Below, one piece after another: positions 8,376 through 17,794 of a DNA stretch of 64,000 nucleotides. The DNA comes from Candidatus Enterococcus moelleringii (lineage in GTDB: Bacteria > Bacillota > Bacilli > Lactobacillales > Enterococcaceae). Every line of letters begins with the position of its first letter. Position 1 is the first letter of the stretch. Position numbers and translations under genes: made by a program. The notes beneath the pieces were generated by a model. The model was not told the DNA's origin, made no database searches, and saw only the letters and a program-made list of their open reading frames with translations. The DNA lies in contig NZ_JAFREM010000003.1 in assembly GCF_017377575.1 (NCBI RefSeq), forward strand, positions 1 to 64,000, written 5' to 3'.

Positions 8376-8792
8376 ATGAACAAAGTAATTTTAGTGGCAC
8401 ATGGCAAGCTGGCTCACGAAATGAAAAACTCAGCTGAGATGATTTTCGGTGAGCTGCCGGATTTCCAATCCATCGAGTTTTTAAAGGAAGAGGGCCTGGA
8501 TTCGGTTCAGCAAAAAGTACTAGCAGCTATGACGGAACCAGCGGCCAACTACTTGGTTCTCACCGATTTATTTTGCGGTACGCCGTATAATGCCAGCTGT
8601 GCAGTAGCTATGAAGAATAGCCAGCGAGATATCGAAGTCGTTTCCGGCATGTCACTGCCGATTGTATTAGAAGCAGCCAGCATGCTGCAAAGCCATAGTT
8701 TAGCGGAAATTGTGAAACACGTGACAACGGTAGCTGTTGACACGGTGAAGTCATTTAAAGACCAGCAAGTTGAAGAAGAGGAGGATTTTTAA
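8376..8792 (+). CDS. sorF: PTS mannose-class EIIA, sorbose type
   Basis: A 138-residue EIIA of the mannose (EII-Man) fold. The phosphorylatable histidine is His9 in LVAHGKLA, and LTDLFCGTPYNAS corresponds to the conserved substrate-side loop. The ATG at 8376 has AGGTGA five bases upstream and is preferred over the GTG at 8367 that abuts the previous stop. Phosphate passes from HPr to this protein and then to the EIIB encoded next. Coupled closely to the SDR gene upstream. Confidence 0.87.
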   Translation: MNKVILVAHGKLAHEMKNSAEMIFGELPDFQSIEFLKEEGLDSVQQKVLAAMTEPAANYLVLTDLFCGTPYNASCAVAMKNSQRDIEVVSGMSLPIVLEAASMLQSHSLAEIVKHVTTVAVDTVKSFKDQQVEEEEDF

Positions 8793-8793
8793 G

Positions 8794-9282
8794 ATGCAAA
8801 TCAGATTAGCACGCATCGATGACCGGTTGATTCATGGTCAGGTAGCAACTGTTTGGGCCAAGGAAGCCGGAGCAGAACGGATTATTGTGGTAAGTGAAGA
8901 GGTAGCCAACGACGAGGTTCGCCGCACCTTGGTGAAGCAAGCTGCACCTCCGGGAATCAAAGCCAACATCGTCAACGTAGAAAAAGCGGTAAAAGTCTAC
9001 AACAATCCCAAATATGCCGAAGAAACAGTTTTCTATCTGTTCACCAATCCGTCAGAAGTATTGGCGATGGTAGAAAACGGGGTGCCAATCAAGTCCATCA
9101 ACATTGGCGGTATGCACTTTAAGGACGGCCGAACACAAGTCACTAAAGGAATCTCAGTAGACCAACAAGACGTGGATGCTTTCCGCAAATTAGCGGAAAT
9201 TGGTGTCGAGCTTGATCTGCGCATGGTAGCAACCGACAGCAAAGGTGATTTTGAAGCGAAATTGAAAGAAGCCGGGTTTTAA
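8794..9282 (+). CDS. sorB: PTS mannose-class EIIB, sorbose type
   Basis: A 162-residue EIIB of the mannose class. The phosphorylated histidine is in RIDDRLIHGQV (His14). The later segment KSINIGGMHFKDGRTQVTKG is typical of the family. The ATG at 8794 follows GAGGAGG within the end of the EIIA gene, and the two genes are one base apart. It phosphorylates the incoming sugar, probably L-sorbose, giving L-sorbose-1-phosphate. Confidence 0.9.
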   Translation: MQIRLARIDDRLIHGQVATVWAKEAGAERIIVVSEEVANDEVRRTLVKQAAPPGIKANIVNVEKAVKVYNNPKYAEETVFYLFTNPSEVLAMVENGVPIKSINIGGMHFKDGRTQVTKGISVDQQDVDAFRKLAEIGVELDLRMVATDSKGDFEAKLKEAGF

Positions 9283-9300
9283 CGAAAGGGGCAAATAACG

Positions 9301-10110
9301 ATGGAATTATCAATGATTCAAATTGTTCTTATTTTTCTTTTCTCATGTATTTGCGGAATGGGCAGTGTACTAGATGAGTTTCAAACTCACCGTCCGTTGA
9401 TCGCTTGTACCGTAGTTGGACTAATTTTAGGAGATGTAACGACGGGAATTATTTTAGGGGGAACCTTGGAGCTGATTGCCTTAGGCTGGATGAACATTGG
9501 GGCGGCACAATCCCCTGACTCGGCCTTAGCCAGTGTGATTTCGACGATTTTAGTCGTCGTTGGTCAACAAGACATTCAAGCTGGGATCGCGATTGCTTTG
9601 CCAGTTGCGGCAGCCGGACAAGTGTTAACTGTTTTTGCTCGGACAATTACCGTGGCATTCCAGCACGCAGCCGATCGGGAAGCCGAGAAGGCCAATTTTA
9701 ACAAAATTATCTTTATTCACTTTAGCGCGTTGTTCGTACAGGCCTTGCGGGTAGCGATTCCAGCTACAATCGTGGCAGCCTTTGTCAGCGCGGAAATGGT
9801 TACCAACATGTTAAATATGATTCCAGATGTCGTGACTGGTGGTTTGGCCGTAGCCGGCGGATTTATCGTCGTGGTCGGGTATGCGATGGTCTTGAACATG
9901 ATGAGCGTAAAATACTTGATGCCATTCTTCTTCCTAGGCTTTGTTTTAGGCGGCTACTTAGATTTCAGTCTGCTGTCATTCGGGATTGTCGGCTTAATTA
10001 TTGCTTTAGTTTACGTACAATTGAATCCGAACTTCAAGAAACAAGATGCAGGCGGCATGGTTACCGCGACAGCCGTGGGCGATTTGGCTGATGACGAACT
10101 AGAAGACTAA
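9301..10110 (+). CDS. sorA: PTS mannose-class EIIC, sorbose type
   Basis: A 269-residue integral membrane EIIC. Several hydrophobic segments are visible (around residues 5-20, 30-65, 75-110, 140-170, 180-225, 230-245), and LGWMNIGAAQSPDSALAS matches the conserved substrate loop of the family. It forms the translocation channel with the EIID encoded next. RBS GAAAGGGG lies before the ATG. Confidence 0.9.
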   Translation: MELSMIQIVLIFLFSCICGMGSVLDEFQTHRPLIACTVVGLILGDVTTGIILGGTLELIALGWMNIGAAQSPDSALASVISTILVVVGQQDIQAGIAIALPVAAAGQVLTVFARTITVAFQHAADREAEKANFNKIIFIHFSALFVQALRVAIPATIVAAFVSAEMVTNMLNMIPDVVTGGLAVAGGFIVVVGYAMVLNMMSVKYLMPFFFLGFVLGGYLDFSLLSFGIVGLIIALVYVQLNPNFKKQDAGGMVTATAVGDLADDELED

Positions 10111-10167
10111 CCTTTTTAAAATAAAAAACAGACGAAAATACCAATCGATCAAGGAGGATTATACTCT

Positions 10168-11022
10168 ATGGAAACAACAGCAACTGAAACCAAAGCGCCG
10201 GTACAATCACAAATTACTAAACAAGATTTGTTCCGCACCTTTTTATACTCAAACTTTCAACAAGCTTCCTTCAACTACGAACGGATTCACGCTTTAGCCT
10301 TTTGTGTCGATATGATTCCTACTATTAAAAGAGTCTATCACACCAAAGAAGAACAGGCGGAAGCCTTAAAACGCAACATGACCTTCTTCAACGTTACACC
10401 AGCAGTCTGCGGACCAGTTATTGGGGTAACGATGGCGATGGAAGAAGCCAAAGCTTCCGGAGCAGATATCGATGAAGGAACTATTAATAGTTTGAAGATC
10501 GGTTTGATGGGACCGTTATGTGGGGTCGGCGATCCGCTAGTTTGGGGAACGTTACGCCCAATCACTGCGGCAATGGGCGCGTCGTTAGCTTTAAGCGGCA
10601 ACATTTTCGGTCCGCTGCTTTTCTTCTTTGCCTTTAACGCGGTGCGGATTGCAATGAAATGGTTCGGCCTAACCTACGGCTTTAGAAAAGGGATGGATAT
10701 CGTCTCAGATCTATCTGGCAACTTGCTGCAAAAACTAACTGAAGGTGCGACGATTCTGGGGCTCTTCATCATGGGGGTACTGGTGACCAAATGGACCACC
10801 ATCAACATTCCGTTAGTAGTATCAAGAACCGCTGGGGCCAATGGCGAAGAAGTCATTACCACCGTGCAAAATGTCTTGGACGACTTAGTTCCTGGTCTAT
10901 TGGCTTTAGGTTTAACACTATTGATGATGCGCTTATTGAAGAAAAAAGTTAGTCCGATTGTTTTGATCTTTATCTTGTTTGCGGTAGGGATCATTGGCTA
11001 TGGACTAGGAATCTTAGCGTAA
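10168..11022 (+). CDS. sorM: PTS mannose-class EIID, sorbose type
   Basis: A 284-residue EIID. Family landmarks are LFRTFLYSNFQQASFNYER at the N-terminus, the GLMGPLCGVGDPLVWGTLRP loop, and C-terminal membrane segments. It pairs with EIIC to form the permease. RBS AAGGAGG precedes the ATG. Neighbouring reductase and dehydrogenase genes favour L-sorbose over mannose as the substrate. Confidence 0.9.
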   Translation: METTATETKAPVQSQITKQDLFRTFLYSNFQQASFNYERIHALAFCVDMIPTIKRVYHTKEEQAEALKRNMTFFNVTPAVCGPVIGVTMAMEEAKASGADIDEGTINSLKIGLMGPLCGVGDPLVWGTLRPITAAMGASLALSGNIFGPLLFFFAFNAVRIAMKWFGLTYGFRKGMDIVSDLSGNLLQKLTEGATILGLFIMGVLVTKWTTINIPLVVSRTAGANGEEVITTVQNVLDDLVPGLLALGLTLLMMRLLKKKVSPIVLIFILFAVGIIGYGLGILA

Positions 11023-11038
11023 ATATTGGAGGATTATG

Positions 11039-12265
11039 ATGAAAACGAAAGCAGTTCGACTGTATGGCAAAAAAGATTTGCGTTTGGAAGAATTTGAATT
11101 ACCAGAAATCAAGGAGAATGAAATTTTAGCTTCGGTCATCACCGACAGCATCTGCATGTCTACCTGGAAGCTGGCCAATCAAGGAGGCGATCACAAGAAG
11201 GCTCCTGACAATGTCGCAGAAAATCCGATCATTGTCGGCCACGAATTTTGTGGTGAAATTCTAGAAGTCGGCGGCAAATGGGCCCACAAATACAAAAAGG
11301 GCGAACGCTATGTCGTGCAAGCGAACCTGCAGCTGTCTGATCGTCCCGACTGTCCCGGCTATTCGTATCCCTATACCGGCGGCGATGCCACCCACATCGT
11401 GATTTCTGAAGATGTGATGAATCAGGATTGCTTGATTCCTTACAACGGCGAAACCTATTTTGAAGGCTCGCTGATTGAACCCTTGTCTTGTGTGATTGGC
11501 GCTTTTGAAGCCAATTATCACCTGAAAAACGGCAGCTACGAGCATAAAATGGGGATTAAAGAAGACGGCAATCTGTTAATCATGGGAGGAACTGGTCCGA
11601 TGGGTTTACTAGCCATTGACTACGCGCTTCACGGTCCAATTCGTCCTAAGAATTTAGTGGTCACCGATCGAAATCCTGATAAATTAGCGCGGGCAGAAAA
11701 ACTGTATCCTAGCCAAGACGGCATTACAGTGCAATACGTGGATGTCGGCGAAGTGGAAGATCAAGTAAGCTTGTTAAAAGAAACCGTTGATGGAGGCTTC
11801 GACGACATTTTTGTGATGGTACCTTCAGAGCAAGTCATCACCGATGCAGCGGATCTGTTGAATCCCGATGGTTGCCTGAATTTCTTTGCTGGACCACAAA
11901 ACAAGGACTTCTCAGCCAAAGTCAATTTCTACGATGTGCATTACTCTTTCACTCATTTTGTGGGAACGTCCGGCGGCAACACCGAAGATATGCGCAAAGC
12001 CGTGAAGCTGATTGAGGACAAACAGGTGAAGGTTGCCAATGTGGTAACCCACATTCTAGGCCTGGACGCTGTGGCAGAAACCACCTTGAATCAACCAGCT
12101 ATCGGCGGTGGGAAGAAGCTGGTGTACACCCACAAACAAAGTGAGCTGAAGAAGCTTTCAGAAATCGATCCGGCATCAGAGTTAGGGCAAATCCTAGCCA
12201 AAACCGACGGCATCTGGAGCAAAGAAGCCGAAGAATATGTGTTGAAGCAATTTCCGATAATCTAA
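11039..12265 (+). CDS. sorE: L-sorbose-1-phosphate reductase (zinc-type MDR family)
   Basis: A 408-residue medium-chain dehydrogenase/reductase. The N-terminal GroES-like domain contains VGHEFCGEILEVG; the Rossmann segment includes LIMGGTGPMGLLAIDYA. Its MKTKAVRLYGKKDLRLEEF start and length match sorbose-operon SorE proteins, which reduce L-sorbose-1-phosphate to sorbitol-6-phosphate with NADPH. Two ATGs occur in tandem (11036 and 11039); the second is better spaced from GGAGG. The operon ends at the following terminator. Confidence 0.85.
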   Translation: MKTKAVRLYGKKDLRLEEFELPEIKENEILASVITDSICMSTWKLANQGGDHKKAPDNVAENPIIVGHEFCGEILEVGGKWAHKYKKGERYVVQANLQLSDRPDCPGYSYPYTGGDATHIVISEDVMNQDCLIPYNGETYFEGSLIEPLSCVIGAFEANYHLKNGSYEHKMGIKEDGNLLIMGGTGPMGLLAIDYALHGPIRPKNLVVTDRNPDKLARAEKLYPSQDGITVQYVDVGEVEDQVSLLKETVDGGFDDIFVMVPSEQVITDAADLLNPDGCLNFFAGPQNKDFSAKVNFYDVHYSFTHFVGTSGGNTEDMRKAVKLIEDKQVKVANVVTHILGLDAVAETTLNQPAIGGGKKLVYTHKQSELKKLSEIDPASELGQILAKTDGIWSKEAEEYVLKQFPII

Positions 12266-12273
12266 TGACAAAA

Positions 12274-12305
12274 GCAAGCTGTGGTCTTCTGCAGCTTGTT
12301 TTTTC
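12274..12305 (+). terminator. Terminator of the sorbose operon
   Basis: CAAGCTG/CAGCTTG stem (12275-12281 with 12292-12298) followed by a T-run. Confidence 0.8.
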
Positions 12306-12336
12306 ATGCTATCATTACCCTCGGAGGTGTCAACAA

Positions 12337-12822
12337 ATGACCCAAAATATGACGATTCGTCTAGCCGAAGAAAAAGATGTTCCATTGATTCTAACCTTCA
12401 TCAAAGAGCTGGCGGACTACGAAAATTTGCTGCAGGAAGTCGTAGCTACGGAAGAAATATTATACAAATCACTGTTTGAAGAACAAAAAGCCGAAGTGAT
12501 TATCGGAGAAGTCGATGGAGAGCCGGTTTCCTTCGCGTTATTTTTCAGCAACTTCTCCACCTTTTTAGGCAAGCCGGGTTTGTACTTGGAAGACCTATAT
12601 GTCCGAGAAAAGTGGCGGGGCTACGGCTTTGGCAAGCAGCTGCTGGGTTTTCTAGCTGACCTAGTGATTCAGCGTGATTACGGTCGTTTGGAGTGGTGGT
12701 GTTTGGATGTGAATTTGCCGTCGATTGAGTTTTACCAAAAAATGGGTGCGGTTCCCATGGATGAATGGACTGTTTTCCGAGTGACTGGTGACGAACTAGA
12801 TAAGCTGGCACAGGAGAAATAA
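12337..12822 (+). CDS. GNAT-family N-acetyltransferase
   Basis: A 161-residue acetyltransferase with the GNAT core. LYLEDLYVREKWRGYGFGKQ contains the motif A pyrophosphate loop (R/Q-x-x-G-x-G/A type), and the C-terminal WWCLDVNLPSIEFYQKMGA is motif B. It resembles the diamine (spermidine/thialysine) acetyltransferase subgroup, which shares the LEDLYV and FYxxxGA pieces, but the substrate is unproven. The ATG at 12337 is selected by CGGAGGTG; the open frame extends further upstream through the terminator hairpin, which is not plausible as coding. Confidence 0.85.
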   Translation: MTQNMTIRLAEEKDVPLILTFIKELADYENLLQEVVATEEILYKSLFEEQKAEVIIGEVDGEPVSFALFFSNFSTFLGKPGLYLEDLYVREKWRGYGFGKQLLGFLADLVIQRDYGRLEWWCLDVNLPSIEFYQKMGAVPMDEWTVFRVTGDELDKLAQEK

Positions 12823-12842
12823 GCTGACCAGCTTCGTTTTTT
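12821..12842 (+). terminator. Short terminator after the GNAT gene
   Basis: AAGCT/AGCTT stem followed closely by a T7 run; it starts within the stop codon. Confidence 0.55.
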
Positions 12843-12925
12843 TATCAGTGGATCACCAAAAAGCCTTTCATAATAAAAACTTCTTTGCTACACTGAGGGA
12901 AAATAAGCAAAAGGACGGAGCACTT

Positions 12926-13936
12926 ATGAAGATTACCATTAAAGAAATTGCAGAAAAGGCTGGGGTTTCGGTAACCACTGTCTCGCAAATTTTAAATAAT
13001 AAAGGTAGTCGCTTTAGTGAAAAGACCATCAAAAAGGTCTTAGCTATTGTGGATGAGTATCAATACAAGCCGGATTTTTTTGCGGCCAATTTGATCAACC
13101 GCCACTCAAAAACCATCGGCATGATCGTACCGGACGTGACGGATTTCTTCTTCTCCAAAGTGATTGAAGGGGTGGAAAGCTACCTGAATCCCTTAGGCTA
13201 CATGATCATTCTATGCAATTCCCGCCATGATAAAGAGCAAGAGGAACGCTATTTAAATGAGCTGTCTCATCGTTCAGTGGATGGGATCTTATTAGCGACG
13301 CCTTTTACTTTGCGACCAGCTCAATCTTTGGACAGCGACTTTTATCGGGATCGGCCGATTGTTTTAATTGACCGGGGCCTAAATGAACGGGACTGGGGCC
13401 AGCTGCTGGTGGAAGAATACGCTGGTGCACAAGAAGTTGTGCGGATGCTGGTAAAAAATGGTCACCGTCATATCGGTATGTTGAAGGAAGACGAAGGCTA
13501 CTACCAATTATCCGAACGGGTGAACGCTTACCGCCAAGTGATATTTGAACATCAATTGCCTTTTAATGAAAGCTATATTTGTACCGGGGCTTTAACGATT
13601 GCCGGCGGCTATAAAGCAGCTAAGGAATTACTGAAGAATGACAAAATTACCGCTATTTTTTGCGGGAACGATGAAATGGCGATCGGCTGCTACCAGGCTA
13701 TTTACGAAAGCGGCCGCAAGATTCCCGAAGATATTTCAGTGGTAGGGTTTGACGGCCTGGAGGTTAGTCAATACATGGTGCCGCCATTAACAACCGTGTT
13801 TCAACCGAGCTCGGAAATCGGCTTTTCGGCAGCTAAATTTTTAGTGGATGCTATTAACTTTCCCTCTCAGAGAATTCCGAATAAAATCTTCCAAACTAAA
13901 TTAATTATTCGTGAGAGTGTAAAGAAAATGGATTAG
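12926..13936 (+). CDS. LacI-family transcriptional regulator
   Basis: A 336-residue repressor. The LacI helix-turn-helix is ITIKEIAEKAGVSVTTVSQI, with the hinge region to about residue 60. The periplasmic-binding-like effector domain has TIGMIVPDVTDFFFSKVIEG and FCGNDEMAIGCYQA, as in RbsR/CcpA relatives. The ATG at 12926 follows GGACGGAG. It sits directly upstream of the nucleoside operon, separated from it by a promoter with LacI-like CG-centred sites, so it most likely controls that operon. The effector might be ribose or a nucleoside; this is inference. Confidence 0.85.
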   Translation: MKITIKEIAEKAGVSVTTVSQILNNKGSRFSEKTIKKVLAIVDEYQYKPDFFAANLINRHSKTIGMIVPDVTDFFFSKVIEGVESYLNPLGYMIILCNSRHDKEQEERYLNELSHRSVDGILLATPFTLRPAQSLDSDFYRDRPIVLIDRGLNERDWGQLLVEEYAGAQEVVRMLVKNGHRHIGMLKEDEGYYQLSERVNAYRQVIFEHQLPFNESYICTGALTIAGGYKAAKELLKNDKITAIFCGNDEMAIGCYQAIYESGRKIPEDISVVGFDGLEVSQYMVPPLTTVFQPSSEIGFSAAKFLVDAINFPSQRIPNKIFQTKLIIRESVKKMD

Positions 13937-13938
13937 GC

Positions 13939-14055
13939 TTGACAATTTAGCCTCTTCCCGTTATAGTAACGATGTTAACGTTTTCTAAAAGCGTTTCCTT
14001 ATATAGTAAACTGTTTTACTAAAGTGGTTTACCTTTTGGTTTTTTGATGTATAAT
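13939..14055 (+). promoter_or_regulatory. Control region of the pdp nucleoside operon
   Basis: Two promoters are visible: TTGACA-17-TATAGT (13939-13967) and a second with TATAAT at 14050-14055. TGTTAACGTTTTCT (13973-13986) and an adjacent AAAAGCGTTTCCT resemble cre or LacI-family sites. A near-perfect palindrome TAGTAAACTGTTTTACTA (14004-14021) sits just upstream of the second promoter's -35. The region therefore likely integrates catabolite repression with a specific regulator. Confidence 0.62.
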
Positions 14056-14080
14056 TAGTTTTAAGTTTGGAGGCAATGCT

Positions 14081-15382
14081 ATGAGAATGGTGGACTTGAT
14101 CGAGAAAAAGCGTGACGGAAATACCTTAACAAAAGACGAAATTGAATTTATTATTAACGGCTATACAGCCAAAGATATTCCAGATTATCAAATGAGTGCG
14201 TTGTTAATGGCGATCTTTTACCAGGACATGACCGACGAAGAAATTTCCAATTTAACCTTAGCGATGGCAAATTCAGGTGAGATTATTGATTTGTCCTCAA
14301 TCGAGGGTATTAAAGTGGATAAGCATTCCACTGGCGGAGTCGGCGATACGACAACCTTGGTTTTAGCACCATTAGTCGCAAGTGTAGGTGTTCCGGTAGC
14401 GAAAATGTCCGGACGGGGTCTTGGATTTACCGGCGGTACGCTGGATAAGTTTGAATCCATTCCAGGTTTTCGGATTGAATTGTCCGACCAAGAATTCATT
14501 GACATTGTCAACAAGAGCAAAGTAGCAGTTATCGGTCAATCGGGGAACTTAGCACCAGCAGACAAGCTGCTTTATGCCTTGCGGGATGTAACGGGGACAG
14601 TGGATTCGATTCCATTGATCGCCAGCTCCATCATGAGCAAGAAGATCGCGGCTGGAGCAGATGCAATCGTGCTGGATGTGACAACTGGTGAAGGTGCTTT
14701 TATGAAGAACATAGATGACGCAAAACGCCTAGCACAAACGATGGTACGCATTGGCAAATTGGCAGGTCGGCAAACGATGGCAGTGATTTCAGACATGTCG
14801 GAACCATTAGGTGAAGCCGTGGGAAACAGCTTGGAGATCGTTGAGGCAATTGATACCCTTAAAGGGGAAGGCCCAGAAGACTTAACTGAAATGTGTTATG
14901 TCCTAGGCAGTCAAATGGTTGTTTTAGCTAAAAAAGCAGATACCTTGGATGATGCCCGTCAAATGCTGAAGGAAGCACTGGAATCTGGCAAAGCGTTGGA
15001 AAAATTCCGCGAAATGATCAAGGACCAAGGCGGCGACAGTTCGGTAGTGGATCATCCAGAACAGTTACTGACAGCTAGCCATGAAAGCGAGTTGCCAGCG
15101 AAATCCTCTGGTTACGTAACCAAACTAGTAGCCAACGAAATCGGGATTGCAGCCATGCAGTTAGGTGCCGGACGCAGAACCAAAGAGGACGCAATTGATC
15201 ACGCAGTCGGTATTAAGCTGCACAAAAAAATTGGCGACAAAGTCGAAGAAGGCGAGTCTCTTCTAACGATTTATGCCAACACAACAGAGCTTCAAGAAGT
15301 AGAAAATCTACTTTATGAAAATATTGAAATCGGGGATCAAGCAGTTGAACCCACATTAATACACGGTATTGTTACCGAGTGA
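14081..15382 (+). CDS. pdp: Pyrimidine-nucleoside phosphorylase
   Basis: Cleaves uridine, thymidine and deoxyuridine with phosphate to base plus (deoxy)ribose-1-phosphate. The 433-residue protein matches the family length. The phosphate-binding signature [17 protein letters not shown], the [17 protein letters not shown] block and the C-terminal lipoyl-like domain ([16 protein letters not shown]) are all present. Pdp rather than DeoA is favoured by the Firmicutes sequence character. The ATG is preceded by TTGGAGGC. First gene of the salvage operon. Confidence 0.95.
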   Translation: MRMVDLIEKKRDGNTLTKDEIEFIINGYTAKDIPDYQMSALLMAIFYQDMTDEEISNLTLAMANSGEIIDLSSIEGIKVDKHSTGGVGDTTTLVLAPLVASVGVPVAKMSGRGLGFTGGTLDKFESIPGFRIELSDQEFIDIVNKSKVAVIGQSGNLAPADKLLYALRDVTGTVDSIPLIASSIMSKKIAAGADAIVLDVTTGEGAFMKNIDDAKRLAQTMVRIGKLAGRQTMAVISDMSEPLGEAVGNSLEIVEAIDTLKGEGPEDLTEMCYVLGSQMVVLAKKADTLDDARQMLKEALESGKALEKFREMIKDQGGDSSVVDHPEQLLTASHESELPAKSSGYVTKLVANEIGIAAMQLGAGRRTKEDAIDHAVGIKLHKKIGDKVEEGESLLTIYANTTELQEVENLLYENIEIGDQAVEPTLIHGIVTE

Positions 15383-15395
15383 GAGGATGGAACAC

Positions 15396-16058
15396 ATGGA
15401 ATTAAATCGCACAATCGATCACACAATTCTAAAGGCTGACGCAACCAAAGAGGACGTCATGAAGATTATCGAGGAAGCAAAAAAATACCATTTCTATTCT
15501 GTCTGCATCAACCCAACCTGGGTAAGCATGGCAGCGAAGGAATTAAAGGGTGAACCAGTAGCGGTATGTACCGTAATCGGCTTCCCATTAGGAGCAAACA
15601 CTTCAGAAGTGAAGGCCTTTGAAGCAAACAATGCGATTGAAAACGGCGCAGACGAAGTCGACATGGTTATCAATATCGGCGAATTGAAAGACGGCAACTA
15701 CGACAAAGTGCAAAGAGATATCGAAGCAGTCGTAGCAGCAGCCAAAGATAAAGCATTGGTGAAAGTGATTATCGAAACTTCTTTATTAGAACGTGACGAA
15801 AAAATCAAAGCCTGTGAATTAGCCAAAGCAGCCGGCGCTGATTTTGTTAAAACGTCTACCGGATTTTCAACTGGCGGCGCAACGGTTGAAGATGTGAAAT
15901 TAATGCGAGAAACTGTTGGCCCAGAAATGGGTGTGAAGGCTTCTGGCGGCATTCATAATGCGAAAGAAGCCATGGCTATGATCGAAGCTGGAGCTACTCG
16001 TTTAGGTGCCAGCTCAGGTGTGGCTATCATGAATGGCTTATCTGGTGCCGGATACTAA
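15396..16058 (+). CDS. deoC: Deoxyribose-phosphate aldolase
   Basis: Splits 2-deoxyribose-5-phosphate into glyceraldehyde-3-phosphate and acetaldehyde. The 220-residue class I aldolase starts [13 protein letters not shown]. The Schiff-base lysine is in [15 protein letters not shown], and an earlier conserved lysine is in [11 protein letters not shown]. The ATG at 15396 is preceded by GAGAGGATGG, and its upstream region overlaps the end of pdp. The product feeds glycolysis. Confidence 0.95.
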   Translation: MELNRTIDHTILKADATKEDVMKIIEEAKKYHFYSVCINPTWVSMAAKELKGEPVAVCTVIGFPLGANTSEVKAFEANNAIENGADEVDMVINIGELKDGNYDKVQRDIEAVVAAAKDKALVKVIIETSLLERDEKIKACELAKAAGADFVKTSTGFSTGGATVEDVKLMRETVGPEMGVKASGGIHNAKEAMAMIEAGATRLGASSGVAIMNGLSGAGY

Positions 16059-16086
16059 TTTTAAACTTAAAGAACTAGGAGACAAC

Positions 16087-16482
16087 ATGACAGCAAAACA
16101 AGAATGGATCGATGTAGCCATCGATGCCTTAGACAAAGCATACGTTCCTTACTCGCACTTTCCAGTAGGTGCTTGCTTAGTTACTAAAGAAGGAAAAATA
16201 TACCAAGGCTTGAATATCGAGAATGCATCCTATGGCTTAAGCAACTGTGCGGAAAGAACCGCCTTTTTCAAAGCTGTTTCTGAAGGAGAGAAGGAATTCA
16301 GTCACCTGGTGATTGCTGGGCACACGTCTAGACCTATCTCACCTTGTGGGGCTTGTCGTCAAGTCATGTCAGAATTTTGTGAACCAAGCATGCCAGTAAC
16401 CTTAGTCGGTGACAACGGTGTTCTAAAAGAGATGACCGTTGAAGGATTACTGCCGTATATGTTTACCGAAGAAGATTTATAA
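16087..16482 (+). CDS. cdd: Cytidine deaminase
   Basis: Deaminates cytidine and deoxycytidine to uridines, which Pdp then cleaves. The 131-residue size is that of the small tetrameric class. The zinc site is formed by NCAERTA (Cys ligand and catalytic Glu) and PCGACRQ (two Cys ligands). RBS CTAGGAGAC precedes the ATG at 16087. Confidence 0.94.
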   Translation: MTAKQEWIDVAIDALDKAYVPYSHFPVGACLVTKEGKIYQGLNIENASYGLSNCAERTAFFKAVSEGEKEFSHLVIAGHTSRPISPCGACRQVMSEFCEPSMPVTLVGDNGVLKEMTVEGLLPYMFTEEDL

Positions 16483-16541
16483 ACTTGTTCATTCAGTCAT
16501 TTGACTGTTGAAAAAAATACCATCAAGGGGGCTTTACAGGA

Positions 16542-17642
16542 ATGAAAAAAGCAAAATTATTTGGTTTAGGCGCGGTGGCGTTAGCTTCAATGTTAGTTCT
16601 AGGTGCATGTGGCGGCGGAGGCGGCGGCACAACTGATTCATCAGGCGGCGGTGCAGCTGGCGGAGACGCAGATCACAGCGTAGCAATCGTTACTGATATC
16701 GGCGGTGTTGACGATCGTTCATTTAACCAATCAGCTTGGGAAGGTTTGCAAGCTTGGGGTAAAGAACACAACATCAAACGCGGTGGCGGCGGATTTGACT
16801 ATATCCAATCAGATGATGCTTCTCAATACACGACCAACATCGATTCAGCAGTATCAAATGGGTTCCATACAATTTTTGGTGTAGGTTACTTGTTGGCTGA
16901 GCCAATCACAGCAGCAGCAGACGCAAATCCTAACACAAACTTCGTTATTATTGACTCAGTAATCGAAGACAAAGACAACGTTGTTTCAGCAACCTTTAAA
17001 GACAACGAAGCAGCATACCTTGCAGGTGTAGCAGCAGCTCACACAACTAAAACTGACAAAGTCGGCTTTATCGGTGGTGAAGAAGGGGTCGTAATCGATC
17101 GCTTTGAAGCTGGTTTCGTTAAAGGTGTAAATGACACTGCTAAAGAAATGGACAAAGAAATTGACATCGACGTTCGTTATGCAGAATCTTTCGGAGCACC
17201 TGATAAAGGTAAATCGATTGCAGCCAACATGTACGACAATGACATTGACGTAATTTACCACGCTTCAGGCGGTACTGGTAACGGCGTATTCTCAGAAGCA
17301 AAAGCACGTAACGAAAAAGTTGCAGCTGACGACAAAGTTTGGGTTATCGGTGTAGATAGCGACCAACAAGCTGAAGGTGAATACACTGACAGCGAAGGCA
17401 ACGACAGCAACTTCTGTTTAACTTCAACACTTAAAGGTGTAGGTGCAGCAGTACAAGATATCTCAACTCGTGCCTTGAACGACGAATTCCCTGGCGGCGA
17501 ACACTTAGTCTTTGGTTTGAAAGACGGCGGCGTTTCATTAACAGATGGTTTCTTATCTGACGATGCAAAAACTGCAGTCAACGAAGCAAAAGACAAAGTT
17601 AGCGCAGGCGATGTAGAAGTTCCAGAAACTCCAGAAGACTAA
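16542..17642 (+). CDS. bmpA: BMP-family nucleoside-binding lipoprotein
   Basis: Substrate-binding lipoprotein of an ABC nucleoside importer (366 residues). The signal peptide ends at the lipobox LGAC, so Cys23 is the lipidated residue, followed by a Gly-rich linker to about residue 42. The BMP/PnrA fold shows VTDIGGVDDRSFNQSAWEG, where Asp and Phe contact the nucleoside in PnrA-type proteins, and GVDSDQQAEGEY. The homologous Lactococcus system is BmpA-NupABC and the Bacillus one is YufN-YufOPQ. RBS AGGGGG lies upstream. Confidence 0.92.
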   Translation: MKKAKLFGLGAVALASMLVLGACGGGGGGTTDSSGGGAAGGDADHSVAIVTDIGGVDDRSFNQSAWEGLQAWGKEHNIKRGGGGFDYIQSDDASQYTTNIDSAVSNGFHTIFGVGYLLAEPITAAADANPNTNFVIIDSVIEDKDNVVSATFKDNEAAYLAGVAAAHTTKTDKVGFIGGEEGVVIDRFEAGFVKGVNDTAKEMDKEIDIDVRYAESFGAPDKGKSIAANMYDNDIDVIYHASGGTGNGVFSEAKARNEKVAADDKVWVIGVDSDQQAEGEYTDSEGNDSNFCLTSTLKGVGAAVQDISTRALNDEFPGGEHLVFGLKDGGVSLTDGFLSDDAKTAVNEAKDKVSAGDVEVPETPED

Positions 17643-17652
17643 TTCAATACCT

Positions 17653-17729
17653 TACCATAACCTCTTTATTGAGGTTATGGTATCCTTCTTTGTTTAATTA
17701 AGCTGCGCCGTGCTGCGCGGTTTAATTAA
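17653..17729 (+). other. Two consecutive RNA hairpins inside the nucleoside operon
   Basis: The first stem is TACCATAACCTC/GAGGTTATGGTA (17653-17664 with 17671-17682), followed by a weak T-rich tail. The second pairs TTAATTAAGCTGCGC with GCGCGGTTTAATTAA (17694-17708 with 17715-17729). Placed between the binding-protein gene and the ATPase gene, they may act as a partial terminator and 3' stabiliser that lets the lipoprotein be made in excess. Confidence 0.6.
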
Positions 17730-17794
17730 GGGAAGAACCCCTTTGATAGTAATGGATGTCTAGGTCTTAAAAAGTGATAGGATGTGAAGAGAGA

